Assembly: GCF_963678635.1 (NCBI RefSeq)
Contig: NC_087064.1
Location: 73,905,465-73,969,464, forward strand
Direction of reading: 5' to 3'
Length of the DNA stretch: 64,000 nt
From: Symsagittifera roscoffensis
Taxonomy: Eukaryota; Xenacoelomorpha; Acoela; Convolutidae
The notes beneath the pieces were generated by a model. That model had not been told where the DNA came from. It made no database searches and worked only from the letters and a program-made list of their open reading frames with translations. How positions within the stretch are numbered: the first letter of the stretch is position 1; the number at the start of each line of letters is the position of its first letter. Of this stretch, positions 21,945 to 32,226 are shown piece after piece. The position numbers and the translations under genes are program-made.

Positions 21945-22400
21945 TGGGTGCTGTCAGAGTACTCTCAAGGATTGCAAATCTTGCCTCCAAATGAGACGAC
22001 TCAAATCCTTGTAGCTTTCGAGATATCACGTTTTTCAGAAAAATTGATTTGAACTTTGTATTCAAAGTTTGAAAATCTTTACCCTGTTTTCGGATGCTGT
22101 CAGGGTATTCTCATGAGATGCGAATCTTGCCTTTAAATTTGACTGCTTAAATCCTTGTAGTTTTCGAGATATGACGTTTTTTGTGATTTTTTAAAAACAT
22201 TTCAGAAAAATTAACGATTTTTTTTTCTTCAAAATTTGAAATTCCCAACCCTATAATTGGAGGCTATCATAGTACTCTCACGTATTGCGAATCTTGCCTC
22301 CAATTTCAACTGCTCAAATCCTTGTATATTTCGGTAATGCCTTTTTTGCGATTTTTTGAAAAAAGTTTCAAAAAGTTTAAATTACATTTTTTTTTCGAAA
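21945..22400. repeat. Three-copy diverged tandem repeat, unit about 160 bp
   Basis: Three consecutive units share CTGTCAGRGTAYTCTCA, GCRAATCTTGCCTCCAAAT, ACTCAAATCCTTGTAG and TTTCGAGATATSACG, at about 21955, 22108 and 22262. The divergence between units shows that it is old. Confidence 0.7.
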
Positions 22401-22739
22401 TTTGAAATTCCTTATTCTGTCACTTTCTATTGTCTCGGTATGCTTTTGCTTCAAAACTAGGCTGATTCATTATGATAGATCTAGTATATATTAAATGTAA
22501 CTCCGAATGCGCTGTGGACGCAATAATTATTTGAACGCAATGTTTTAGCTTTGTCGATTGCAATGTTTAAAAAATTCTTAAGAATGTACTAGAACTTTCA
22601 ATCTTTCTTAAGTCTGGAATATTCTAGAATTGTTTTTGGCAAAAACTCAATTCTCTAGACAAAATGAACTCAATTCATTTTCAAGGCTAGACAGTGCCTG
22701 TCCATTTTTTGCCGAAATTTGCGTTCTTAGCTTGATTTC

Positions 22740-23960
22740 ATTCTGAATCAAACCAACTAAAAAGAGCAACCTTCTTGCTAGAAAAACTAGCTGTTTTCAA
22801 ACCGATTTGCACTATGCATTGTTTTGAAAATTTTTAATGTTTCATTGCTTGCATAGCTTGCTTAAAAAAAACATAAACTTTTCGCCAATCGATTTGCTCT
22901 GTGGAAACTTGAGATAATTCAAGGTTTCATCAAATGAACAGCGTGCTCAGAAGTGTTTCAAGTTATTTCATAGACCATATCGTTTTGCCAGAAGCTTGAG
23001 TTTTAAAAAGTGTTCGAGATCTTAAGCAAACTTTCGGCACACCGATTTGTCCTTTGAAATAAGTTGAAATATTCAAAACTTAAGAGTTTTAATAGCTCGA
23101 TTAGATAAGATTAGGCTTTTCGCAACTTCAAAAGTAGAAAACTTCACTTTTTTGTGATGCGATTCAATCTATGGAATAACTTAAAATAATTCGAAATTGC
23201 ATAGCTTTAAAAGCTTGCACAGAAAAACTTCACCTTTTCGCGAACCGATTCAGTCTATAAAATAACCTGAAAAAATTCGAAATTTCTTAGCTTTAAAAGC
23301 TTGCTTGGAAAAATTTCAACTTTTCGCGACCCGATTTTCTCTTTGCAATAAGTTGAAATATTCAAAATTTAAGAGTTTTTATAGCTCGATTAGATAAGAT
23401 TAGGTTTTTCGCAACTTCAAAAGTAGAAAAACATTAACTTTTCGAAAACTGATTTGCTCTATGAAATAAGTTTTCGGTTGAGTGACCCCGAAAGAGACTT
23501 TTCGCCATCCAATTCTCTGCATAAAAACGTTTCGTGAACTGATTTTTTCCATAAAATAACTTGAAATAATACAAATTTTCATAGCTTAAAGCGCTTGCTC
23601 AAGAGAAACCTAAGCTTTTTGTGAACCGATTTGGTCTAAGAAATAAGGTGAAGCGTTTCAAAGCTTAAGCCAACTAGCTAGCATAACAAATCGTTTTTCT
23701 GCCAATCTATTTGATCTATTCAAATATCTATCAAATATAAAGTTGTATAGCCTGAATAGCGTGCTTAGAAAAACTCCAATTTTTCGGGAACCGGTCCGTT
23801 TTATGAAATCTCAAGTCTTTCAAACGGATTTACGATATGGCTCAACTTGAAATTGTTCAAAGTTTCAATGCTTGGATAGCTTGATCAAAACAACAACTAT
23901 TTTTTGCAAGCAAATCGAATATTGGATGCGGGCTTGCTAGTTCAATTGATTTCCGAGGAA
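22740..23960. repeat. Degenerate satellite-like array, unit about 100 bp
   Basis: Units share AGCTTGCTTRGAAAAA, CTTTTCGCRAACCGATTTG, CTATGAAATAACTTGAAATA and ATTCAAAATTTMATAGC. At least eight diverged copies can be traced, some joined by longer sub-units that repeat TTTAATAGCTCGATTAGATA (about 23090 and 23380). No coding potential. Confidence 0.65.
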
Positions 23961-24576
23961 AATTACCAGTATTAATTGCTCAAGGCACGGGTATTCTTTC
24001 GCAGCAATTTGTTTTTTTGAGGAATTAATATGTTTTATTGCCCGAGCCAGTTTTTAGTATAGTCTTACAGCCAACTCAATTGTTAATTGTTTTTGAGAAA
24101 AACTACTAGTTTTATTGGCTCAAGACAACGGTTCTCATTTTAAACAACCCGGTATTTTTGAGAGATTGTTATTTTTAATACACCAAGCCATTTTTAGTAT
24201 GTTTTTTGTTGTTGATCATTTAAGGTTTGATTGTTTACACCTCCAAGATACTTAACAATTGATTTTTTTTCATAACTTTTCTTTTTTAGATGAATGAAAA
24301 TTATTTTTTTTCTTAGTTTTATTGCTTTATTGATTATTGTGATTTTCATTTTTTAGCGTTCCATTTTAGTGAAAAGGTTTTGTAGTATCTTGGCAGAACT
24401 TCACAGTTTGTTTAAACTGTTTTTTGGGTTGTTTTTTCAACAAAATGTGTGGAATCATCAGTGTTTTGACTGACTTTGCAATAAGATTATAGTTCGTTTT
24501 TCAGATCGGTTTTGTGTAATCCAAAGATAAGTGATCCAAGGAATGAGTGATTTGTGGACTGTACCTTGCAGAATGC

Positions 24577-24986
24577 TGAGTTAGAACCGATGTGGTTAAC
24601 TCATAGAGTAATTTCGGATAGGGTACACCGTCTGCTCGTCACGCTATATTATTTTCGGCCGGATAGATTCGTTCAACTTCTTAGTCTAATACCGATCCTA
24701 GTCTTACTCTTATACTTTCTAGTCTCAGGGTGTTTAACTAGTCTCTGCTAGGCTCAATAGATCTAGGGTATACTGGTTTGTTGCGGCTGCTGAAGTTCTC
24801 TTGGAGAGGCAACTAATTTCCAAGTTAAATTCAAATCTCTCTGGTGCTGAAATTACAAGTAATTTCAGCACTTACAAATAAGTGGGTTGTTAGTTAGATG
24901 GATCATGATTGGTTTATATTAAATGCTTTACAGTGGTAAAACATCTAATTTATCCAATCATAAAATATAGTTTAGATCAGGTTCCA
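24577..24986 (-). repeat. 3' LTR of the giant element (left copy)
   Basis: 410 bp, about eight mismatches to 46495-46904 (about 2%). On the minus strand it starts TGGAACCTGATC and ends CTAACTCA. A weak purine block (GGATGGG on the minus strand, 24987-24993) sits where the polypurine tract is expected. Confidence 0.95.
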
Positions 24987-26606
24987 CCCATCCGGGTTTT
25001 ACAGAGTTTTTTAGAATTATCTTTCTGCAATTCAAAGGATGGATGATGGACGTTGGTATTTGGCGAACATCGTATTCTTGTCCGGTTTCTCTTGTTAGAG
25101 AAGTTCCAGGACGCTGGAGTTAGGGACATCAATCGTTGTGTCTTCTTGTGACAACGACGGTGTTTCCCAATGAAATCAATCTGATTTCAGAATGGTTTGC
25201 TATGACGGGTTTTTCTGTTTTTTGTAGAGAACTTCTTTTGTGTTCGACCTCATCTGGGAATGGCGTGGAGATTGTGCGTGGAGGGGATGCCTTGTAACTC
25301 GGATCTGTACGTATACTTGAACATCGAGGTGGTCATTGGTCTAGTTCAATGAAGTCCTTTTCTGCGAAGTCAAGTCGTACTCTAAATCCTTTGAGTTGTG
25401 ATTGTGGACGGCATATTAGTTGTGGTTTGCCATTCTTTTTCGAGTGTAGTGGGGTCATTTTGTCTTTGGATGTTCGTCTTTGTTGTTGTATGCTGATCTA
25501 TATACTGCAAAATATAATTTACATTTTATAAAATTTTTATTAGTTCAGTGTTTTAATTATGATCTTGGTTAGTTGTTTTCACAAAAGCATTTTGTTTTAG
25601 TTCGGTTATTTTGAAGCGTTACTCACCCTTGAGTACCTCTTATTAAAAATAGAAGTGTGGTCACAAAGCGTGGATGTAGCGCGGTGGGTTAGGCCGGCTA
25701 TAGAGCATGCTCAGGACGTCCTCTCTGGTGGGTTAGGCCAGGAGTGGGAGTATGATTTCGTGCGGTTTCTGTGAGAGGTCCTGTTATGTGATAACGTTTT
25801 ATGTTGGGTTTATGGTGGTCTTTCTTATGTTCCGTTGGTTGTGTCCTTTTTTCAAAAATCAAATTGTTTTTGTTATGGGTTTGTCTTTTGACTTTTTTGT
25901 GTTTTGTTATTTCTTTCTTAGACTTTATAATAGTCTTCAAAAGAATAAATTATCCAGTTTTAAACTGAGTTAATCCGGTTTGGGTACTGTTGGTTTTCTT
26001 TTTTTAGTCATGCTGTTATTTTATGATTTGTGGTGTTTAGTAAGCTGCGTTGGTTAGTTTTGTTTAGTATATAATTCTTTTCCAACCGGGTTAAAGGAAA
26101 GTTTGAAACTTGTTATCGTTGAGTGTGAAAACTTCGTTATCGTTAGAGTTGTTGAGTGTGAACACTTGAAACTGAAATTGATTATTTAAACAATTCTTCG
26201 TGGGCGAGCTGTGCGGGTTTGGATAGAATTCCTGTGCGAGTGAATGAAAATATCAAAAGGTTAGTGTTGCGTTTTCATTTTATCAATTTACTACATAGAA
26301 TTTTAATTTTACTGCTAGTTTTTGGGGGAAAGTTAAGTTACAAATTTTCATCATTATGAAATTTACTGCTTTTGGGGAAACAATTTATAAATTAATTTAC
26401 TACATTTGATATAAATTTTATCAGTTTATCTTGTGGAAAATATTAATAAAGTTTGGAAGAATTTCAACAAGTTTTATTTTTTATATTGCTTTTTTGTATT
26501 TTGCAGATGATCGTGGTATGAAGACTAAAAATCTAAATGAAACATGAGTAAGGAAAGGTTAGTATTAATTTTAAATTTATTAGTGAAAAATATCTATAAA
26601 TTATAC
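24987..26606 (-). other. 3' region of the giant element, mostly without clear ORFs
   Basis: The first copy of the 3,430-bp duplicated module starts at 25258. On the minus strand a good acceptor (CATTCACTCGCACAG) opens a 46-codon frame at 26231-26091 with an internal VFTLN...NDNEVFTLN repeat. A Lys-rich 80-codon frame at 25940-25698 is also present in both copies. A donor CAAGG|GTGAGT lies at 25626. A 78-nt intron is predicted at 26610-26533. This looks like spliced accessory sequence, but I cannot assign a product. Confidence 0.4.
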
Positions 26607-27191
26607 TTACCTGTTAGTCATCGGGGAAAAACCGTGGGGGAAGATGTCGTGTATCATGTCGGAATTTGTTAGTAATTTTGCTAGTATGCGAATGATGTTT
26701 TTAGTTTGAAGCAGTGGCCAAAGCAATTGAAGTGCTTTAATAGTTTTTAGTTCTTCGGTGCCAACTGCAAACTCATAAGGTGTGTTTTGAATGAGATTAT
26801 ATATTTTGTGATTGTATTTAGTATTGTGGATGAATTCTAATATAGGGATTTCTATAGGTTGGATAAATTCATGTGGGATAAGGAAGGGTCGGGATTCTTC
26901 TGCGTTGAAGGTCTTGGTGATGGGACAAAAAATATACATTTGGGTTATGGGATCATAATTTCGAAGAATACCATGAAGGTTAGTATCTTTGATGCAATAT
27001 GTGAAATTTAGAAAAAATGGCGAAGTGTACTTTGAGTTAAGGAACTGAAAACGGTCGGTGGTGTGGTTGTCTTGACGGAGTGTGTAGATCAAAATGATTT
27101 TGTATGAAGCGATAATATGTATTTGTGTGGGTTTGTTTAGTGCGTAACATAATGTCGTGTGAGCAGTGCAAAGCGCGTTCATGTGGTGCAA
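26607..27191 (-). CDS. Accessory ORF C (194 codons), unit 1
   Basis: Likely start is the ATG at 27182, just inside the longest frame. Unknown family. The product is not obviously membrane-bound; it mixes hydrophobic and aromatic segments (LQLLWPLLQTKNIIRILAKL near the end) with Thr/Asn/His-rich linkers. The last codons are AAC AGG TAA, where the stop overlaps a perfect splice donor CAG|GTAAGT. Splicing to the acceptor at 26533 in the matching phase would extend the protein by about 17 residues. The same arrangement exists in unit 2. The function may concern the element's infection or replication cycle, but nothing in the sequence proves it. Confidence 0.6.
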   Translation of the reverse strand: MHHMNALCTAHTTLCYALNKPTQIHIIASYKIILIYTLRQDNHTTDRFQFLNSKYTSPFFLNFTYCIKDTNLHGILRNYDPITQMYIFCPITKTFNAEESRPFLIPHEFIQPIEIPILEFIHNTKYNHKIYNLIQNTPYEFAVGTEELKTIKALQLLWPLLQTKNIIRILAKLLTNSDMIHDIFPHGFSPMTNR

Positions 27192-27462
27192 GGAAGTGAA
27201 AGGTTAGTGAAAATAATTAAAATTTTTCTTTAAAACTTTCGTAAGCTTGCATGTCAGTTAGTGCTTCAGAAATGATGTGATCAAATTTTTGGATCAAATA
27301 TATTGAGTGTAAATACATATGGTGTTTTGATGAAAAATTTTTCTGTTAGTTGTGGGTTAGCGAAGCGGTCGTCATCTAAAAATTGGTCTTGATTTGTTCG
27401 GATGATATTATGATCGTTATATTCTAGTGTAAATTCGTTAGCTCGGGGTGCAGTGAATGTTT

Positions 27463-28425
27463 TTAGTGATTTTTATATCCTATATAAGAAAATTGTCTAT
27501 GTGTTAGTGGTGTGGTGAGTCGATATAGCATATCTTGATTCCTTTCTATATCGTTATGAGTATTAGATAACGGAAGGCAAAGGGGATTAGTAAAATTGTA
27601 ATATGATGTCCAATGAAGTGTAGGCATTAAAACATGTTCATCTACAAAACTACGTGTGTCGTTAGTGTCATGAGGGGTGTTTAAAGTATATTGTGGAAAT
27701 GAAGGTAAGGTGATTGCTAGGAAATCTTTCGTGTTGGTGTGATGTGGATGATTAATATGTTCACGGGCTGTTCCTGGTTTGGTTGGGAATGGATGGTTGG
27801 GGAATTTTCTTTTAAAAGCGCGATAAGCTCTATTAGTGCTATTTGATGATTCGGTGGATGTGGATGATTGTGCTAATGATGCAGTATAAGCTGAAGAGGG
27901 TGTAGGGGTAGGTGGGTTTGAGGATTCTATTGTGGAAGAAATCTGATTTATAGTGAGGGTGTTAGGGTGTAATAGTTGTTGTTGGAGGGTGATAAAATTA
28001 TCGAGTTCATGGGAGATTTGTGGAATATCTGGAGAATTGGATGATCGGTCTGAATGAAATGAAGAGTAGGTTGGGGTTACTTGTGAAGCATAAGAGGGGG
28101 TAGAATTGGACGGGAGTGGGTTATTTGGTGGGATTGGTTGAAAAGGGGGTTTTGAAAAAACTGAGGAGTTGGTTTGAAAATTATTGGATGGAGATGGTTC
28201 GGAGTCTGCAAATTCATCAGGGGTTTCTTTATTAGGGTTATTGAGTTGTGAAATGGAGTATAAAACTGAAATATTTGAATTAGTGTCTGAATTCATGCTT
28301 GATGTTATATTACTAGTTGGGAAATCGGGTGGCGGGAAAGCAAAAAGTGGAATTATTGTAATTGGAGTGTTGAGGTTGGTTGGATGGGAAATTGAGCGGT
28401 GTAGGGATCCAAGTTGTCGGCTCAT
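27463..28425 (-). CDS. Accessory ORF B (320 codons, Pro/Ser/Thr-rich), unit 1
   Basis: Intact minus-strand ORF. The first two thirds are low-complexity Ser/Pro/Thr/Asn-rich and probably disordered. The last 120 residues are denser in aromatic residues (LHWTSYYNFTNPLCLPL) and may fold. The start ATG overlaps the stop of the upstream ORF as ATGA, suggesting coupled translation. Three amino-acid changes and one silent change separate it from the copy at 30893-31855. No homologue recognised. Confidence 0.65.
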   Translation of the reverse strand: MSRQLGSLHRSISHPTNLNTPITIIPLFAFPPPDFPTSNITSSMNSDTNSNISVLYSISQLNNPNKETPDEFADSEPSPSNNFQTNSSVFSKPPFQPIPPNNPLPSNSTPSYASQVTPTYSSFHSDRSSNSPDIPQISHELDNFITLQQQLLHPNTLTINQISSTIESSNPPTPTPSSAYTASLAQSSTSTESSNSTNRAYRAFKRKFPNHPFPTKPGTAREHINHPHHTNTKDFLAITLPSFPQYTLNTPHDTNDTRSFVDEHVLMPTLHWTSYYNFTNPLCLPLSNTHNDIERNQDMLYRLTTPLTHRQFSYIGYKNH

Positions 28426-28766
28426 CGTGGGCTAAAAAAATTATTATTTTGAGACTGAAAAGCGGTGGTATGGGGTTGTTCGATAATTTGTTCAGATGTA
28501 TTTTCATCTTGTGAATGATGTGTCATTATATGTTGTATGGGACTTTGCGATATGTTTGGTCTAAAATTTGGATTATGTGTTATTGCTAAATTTCGAAAAT
28601 TTCGTGGGACTAAGGATAAAGGATGGTTATGTGGTAGGGGTGGCAACTGTGTTGCTGTAGGCGTTACTTCTATATTATTATGTTCTCGAATGGCGTGGAG
28701 ATTGTGCGTGGAGGGGATGCCTTGTAACTCGGATCTGTACGTATACTTGAACATCGAGGTGGTCAT
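28422..28766 (-). CDS. Accessory ORF A, unit 1, with N-terminus replaced at the duplication junction
   Basis: The last 86 or so codons match ORF A of unit 2. The N-terminal part comes from sequence of the module's other end, brought next to it by the tandem duplication (junction at 28687). The native N-terminus is preserved only in unit 2, so this is a chimeric by-product. Its stop overlaps the ATG of ORF B. Confidence 0.55.
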   Translation of the reverse strand: MTTSMFKYTYRSELQGIPSTHNLHAIREHNNIEVTPTATQLPPLPHNHPLSLVPRNFRNLAITHNPNFRPNISQSPIQHIMTHHSQDENTSEQIIEQPHTTAFQSQNNNFFSPR

Positions 28767-30037
28767 TGGTCTAGTTCAATGAAGTCCTTTTCTGCGAAGT
28801 CAAGTCGTACTCTAAATCCTTTGAGTTGTGATTGTGGACGGCATATTAGTTGTGGTTTGCCATTCTTTTTCGAGTGTAGTGGGGTCATTTTGTCTTTGGA
28901 TGTTCGTCTTTGTTGTTGTATGCTGATCTATATACTGCAAAATATAATTTACATTTTATAAAATTTTTATTAGTTCAGTGTTTTAATTATGATCTTGGTT
29001 AGTTGTTTTCACAAAAGCATTTTGTTTTAGTTCGGTTATTTTGAAGCGTTACTCACCCTTGAGTACCTCTTATTAAAAATAGAAGTGTGGTCACAAAGCG
29101 TGGATGTAGCGCGGTGGGTTAGGCCGGCTATAGAGCATGCTCAGGACGTCCTCTCTGGTGGGTTAGGCCAGGAGTGGGAGTATGATTTCGTGCGGTTTCT
29201 GTGAGAGGTCCTGTTATGTGATAACGTTTTATGTTGGGTTTATGGTGGTCTTTCTTATGTTCCGTTGGTTGTGTCCTTTTTTCAAAAATCAAATTGTTTT
29301 TGTTATGGGTTTGTCTTTCGACTTTTTTGTGTTTTGTTATTTCTTTCTTAGACTTTATAATAGTCTTCAAAAGAATAAATTATCCAGTTTTAAACTGAGT
29401 TAATCCGGTTTGGGTACCGTTGGTTTTCTTTTTTTAGTCATGCTGTTATTTTATGATTTGTGGTGTTTAGTAAGCTGCGTTGGTTAGTTTTGTTTAGTAT
29501 ATAATTCTTTTCCAACCGGGTTAAAGGAAAGTTTGAAACTTGTTATCGTTGAGTGTGAAAACTTCGTTATCGTTAGAGTTGTTGAGTGTGAAAACTTGAA
29601 ACTGAAATTCATTATTTAAACAATTCTTCGTGGGCGAGCTGTGCGGGTTTGGATAGAATTCCTGTGCGAGTGAATGAAAATATCAAAAGGTTAGTGTTGC
29701 GTTTTCATTTTATCAATTTACTACATAGAATTTTAATTTTACTGCTAGTTTTTGGGGGAAAGTTAAGTTACAAATTTTCAATCATTATGAAATTTACTGC
29801 TTTTGGGGAAACAATTTATAAATTAATTTACTACATTTGATATAAATTTTATCAGTTTATCTTGTGGAAAATATTAATAAAGTTTGGAAGAATTTCAACA
29901 AGTTTTATTTTTTATATTGCTTTTTTGTATTTTGCAGATGATCGTGGTATGAAGACTAAAAATCTAAATGAAACATGAGTAAGGAAAGGTTAGTATTAAT
30001 TTTAAATTTATTAGTGAAAAATATCTATAAATTATAC

Positions 30038-30622
30038 TTACCTGTTAGTCGTCGGGGAAAAACCGTGGGGGAAGATGTCGTGTATCATGTCGGAATTTGT
30101 TAGTAATTTTGCTAGTATGCGAATGATGTTTTTAGTTTGAAGCAGTGGCCAAAGCAATTGAAGTGCTTTAATAGTTTTTAGTTCTTCGGTGCCAACTGCA
30201 AACTCATAAGGTGTGTTTTGAATGAGATTATATATTTTGTGATTGTATTTAGTATTGTGGATGAATTCTAATATAGGGATTTCTATAGGTTGGATAAATT
30301 CATGTGGGATAAGGAAGGGTCGGGATTCTTCTGCGTTGAAGGTCTTGGTGATGGGACAAAAAATATACATTTGGGTTATGGGATCATAATTTCGAAGAAT
30401 ACCATGAAGGTTAGTATCTTTGATGCAATATGTGAAATTTAGAAAAAATGGCGAAGTGTACTTTGAGTTAAGGAACTGAAAACGGTCGGTGGTGTGGTTG
30501 TCTTGATGGAGTGTGTAGATCAAAATGATTTTGTATGAAGCGATAATATGTATTTGTGTGGGTTTGTTTAGTGCGTAACATAATGTCGTGTGAGCAGTGC
30601 AAAGCGCGTTCATGTGGTGCAA
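30038..30622 (-). CDS. Accessory ORF C (194 codons), unit 2
   Basis: Copy of 26607-27191 differing at two residues (one Arg/His, one Met/Thr). The stop again overlaps a CAG|GTAAGT donor and the downstream branch-point-like CTAAC and acceptor are conserved. Unknown function. Confidence 0.6.
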   Translation of the reverse strand: MHHMNALCTAHTTLCYALNKPTQIHIIASYKIILIYTLHQDNHTTDRFQFLNSKYTSPFFLNFTYCIKDTNLHGILRNYDPITQMYIFCPITKTFNAEESRPFLIPHEFIQPIEIPILEFIHNTKYNHKIYNLIQNTPYEFAVGTEELKTIKALQLLWPLLQTKNIIRILAKLLTNSDMIHDIFPHGFSPTTNR

Positions 30623-30892
30623 GGAAGTGAAAGGTTAGTGAAAATAATTAAAATTTTTCTTTAAACTTTCGTAAGCTTGCATGTCAGTTAGTGCTTCAGA
30701 AATGATGTGATCAAATTTTTGGATCAAATATATTGAGTGTAAATACATATGGTGTTTTGATGAAAAATTTTTCTGTTAGTTGTGGGTTAGCGAAGCGGTC
30801 GTCATCTAAAAATTGGTCTTGATTTGTTCGGATGATATTATGATCGTAATATTCTAGTGTAAATTCGTTAGCTCGGGGTGCAGTGAATGTTT

Positions 30893-31855
30893 TTAGTGAT
30901 TTTTATATCCTATATAAGAAAATTGTCTATGTGTTAGTGGTGTGATGAGTCGATATAGCATATCTTGATTCCTTTCTATATCGTTATGAGTATTAGATAA
31001 CGGAAGGCAAAGGGGATTAGTAAAATTGTAATATGATGTCCAATGAAGTGTAGGCATTAAAACATGTTCATCTACAAAACTACGTGTGTCGTTAGTGTCA
31101 TGAGGGGTGTTTAAAGTATATTGTGGAAATGAAGGTAAGGTGATTGCTAGGAAATCTTTCGTGTTGGTGTGATGTGGATGATTAATATGTTCACGGGCTG
31201 TTCCTGGTTTGGTTGGGAATGGATGGTTGGGGAATTTTCTTTTAAAAGTGCGATAAGCTCTATTAGTGCTATTTGATGATTCGGTGGATGTGGATGATTG
31301 TGCTAATGATGCAGTATAAGCTGAAGAGGGTGTAGGGGTAGGTGGGTTTGAGGATTCTATTGTGGAAGAAATCTGATTTATAGTGAGGGTGTTAGGGTGT
31401 AATAGTTGTTGTTGGAGGGTGATAAAATTATCGAGTTCATGGGAGATTTGTGGAATATCTGGAGAATTGGATGATCGGTCTGAATGAAATGAAGAGTAGG
31501 TTGGGGTTACTTGTGAAGCATAAGAGGGGGTAGAAATGGACGGGAGTGGGTTATTTGGTGGGATTGGTTGAAAAGGGGGTTTTGAAAAAACTGAGGAGTT
31601 GGTTTGAAAATTATTGGATGGAGATGGTTCGGAGTCTGCAAATTCATCAGGGGTTTCTTTATTAGGGTTATTGAGTTGTGAAATGGAGTATAAAACTGAA
31701 ATATTTGAATTAGTGTCTGAATTCATGCTTGATGTTATATTACTAGTTGGGAAATCGGGTGGCGGGAAAGCAAAAAGTGGAATTATTGTAATTGGAGTGT
31801 TGAGGTTGGTTGGATGGGAAATTGACCGGTGTAGGGATCCAAGTTGTCGGCTCAT
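30893..31855 (-). CDS. Accessory ORF B (320 codons), unit 2
   Basis: Intact copy of 27463-28425. Differences are Asn/Ile, Ala/Thr and Thr/Ile changes plus one silent change near the start, so nearly all changes since duplication alter the protein. It overlaps the upstream ORF A by the tetranucleotide ATGA. Confidence 0.65.
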   Translation of the reverse strand: MSRQLGSLHRSISHPTNLNTPITIIPLFAFPPPDFPTSNITSSMNSDTNSNISVLYSISQLNNPNKETPDEFADSEPSPSNNFQTNSSVFSKPPFQPIPPNNPLPSISTPSYASQVTPTYSSFHSDRSSNSPDIPQISHELDNFITLQQQLLHPNTLTINQISSTIESSNPPTPTPSSAYTASLAQSSTSTESSNSTNRAYRTFKRKFPNHPFPTKPGTAREHINHPHHTNTKDFLAITLPSFPQYTLNTPHDTNDTRSFVDEHVLMPTLHWTSYYNFTNPLCLPLSNTHNDIERNQDMLYRLITPLTHRQFSYIGYKNH

Positions 31856-32226
31856 CGTGGGCTAAAAAAATTATTATTTTGAGACTGAAAAGCGGTGGTA
31901 TGGGGTTGTTCGATAATTTGTTCATATGTATTTTCATCTTGTGAATGATGTGTCATTATATGTTGTATGGGACTTTGCGATATGTTTGGTCTAAAATTTG
32001 GATTATGTGTTATTGCTAAATTTCGAAAATTTCGTGGGACTAAGGATAAAGGATGGTTATGTGGTAGGGGTGGCAACTGTGTTGCTGTAGGCGTTACTTC
32101 TATATTATTATGTTCTTCGTCGTACGTGTTCTGTCTTGTCGCTATTTTTGTGTTATATTCTTTTATTTGTGCGTCTAAAAGAATTTTGTTTATTGATGAT
32201 GAAAAAAATTCCAAAAAATCCTGCAA
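31852..32226 (-). CDS. Accessory ORF A (124 codons), native form, unit 2
   Basis: It starts MQDFLEFFSSSINKILLD, overlapping the last 74 bases of the envelope-like ORF in a different frame, and ends in the ATGA overlap with ORF B. The central part is His/Pro/Asn-rich and low complexity. Envelope region, ORF A and ORF B form a compact overlapping chain, which suggests one polycistronic or spliced mRNA. Confidence 0.55.
   Translation of the reverse strand: MQDFLEFFSSSINKILLDAQIKEYNTKIATRQNTYDEEHNNIEVTPTATQLPPLPHNHPLSLVPRNFRNLAITHNPNFRPNISQSPIQHIMTHHSQDENTYEQIIEQPHTTAFQSQNNNFFSPR

Larger units (their letters stand above)
18707..24576. other. Repeat-rich intergenic DNA between the NHL gene and the giant LTR element
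   Basis: No host gene is visible in 5.9 kb. It contains palindromic copies (18826-18940, 19540-19680), MITE-like copies (19219-19503, 19868-20108), an ATCGAT-motif cluster (about 20810-21030) and three tandem-repeat families (21545-21780, 21945-22400, 22740-23960). Short ORFs here have no recognisable content. Confidence 0.6.
25258..32117. repeat. Recent tandem duplication, two 3,430-bp units
   Basis: Unit 1 is 25258-28687 and unit 2 is 28688-32117. Positions match at a constant offset of 3,430, disturbed only by one single-base insertion and one single-base deletion that cancel. I count about 15 differences over the unit (about 0.4%). At the internal junction the sequence jumps from ...TTATTATGTTCT to CGAATGGCGTGG. 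Each unit carries the 194-codon and 320-codon ORFs and the ORF that overlaps the latter. The copies are much closer to each other than the LTRs are. Confidence 0.95.

Noticed and set aside
21945-23960. Regularly spaced repeats as a CRISPR-like array
   Set aside because: The units are diverged, contiguous and of satellite size, with no constant repeat and unique spacers, and the setting is eukaryotic.
25349-25531. A 60-codon + strand frame present in both duplicate units
   Set aside because: Its identity in both copies only reflects the recent duplication. It is antisense to the element and shows no domain.
28184-28435. Gly/Val-rich + strand frames in the duplicated module (repeated at 31614-31865)
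   Set aside because: They lie exactly antisense to ORF B. The composition is the complement of its Pro/Ser/Thr-rich codons.
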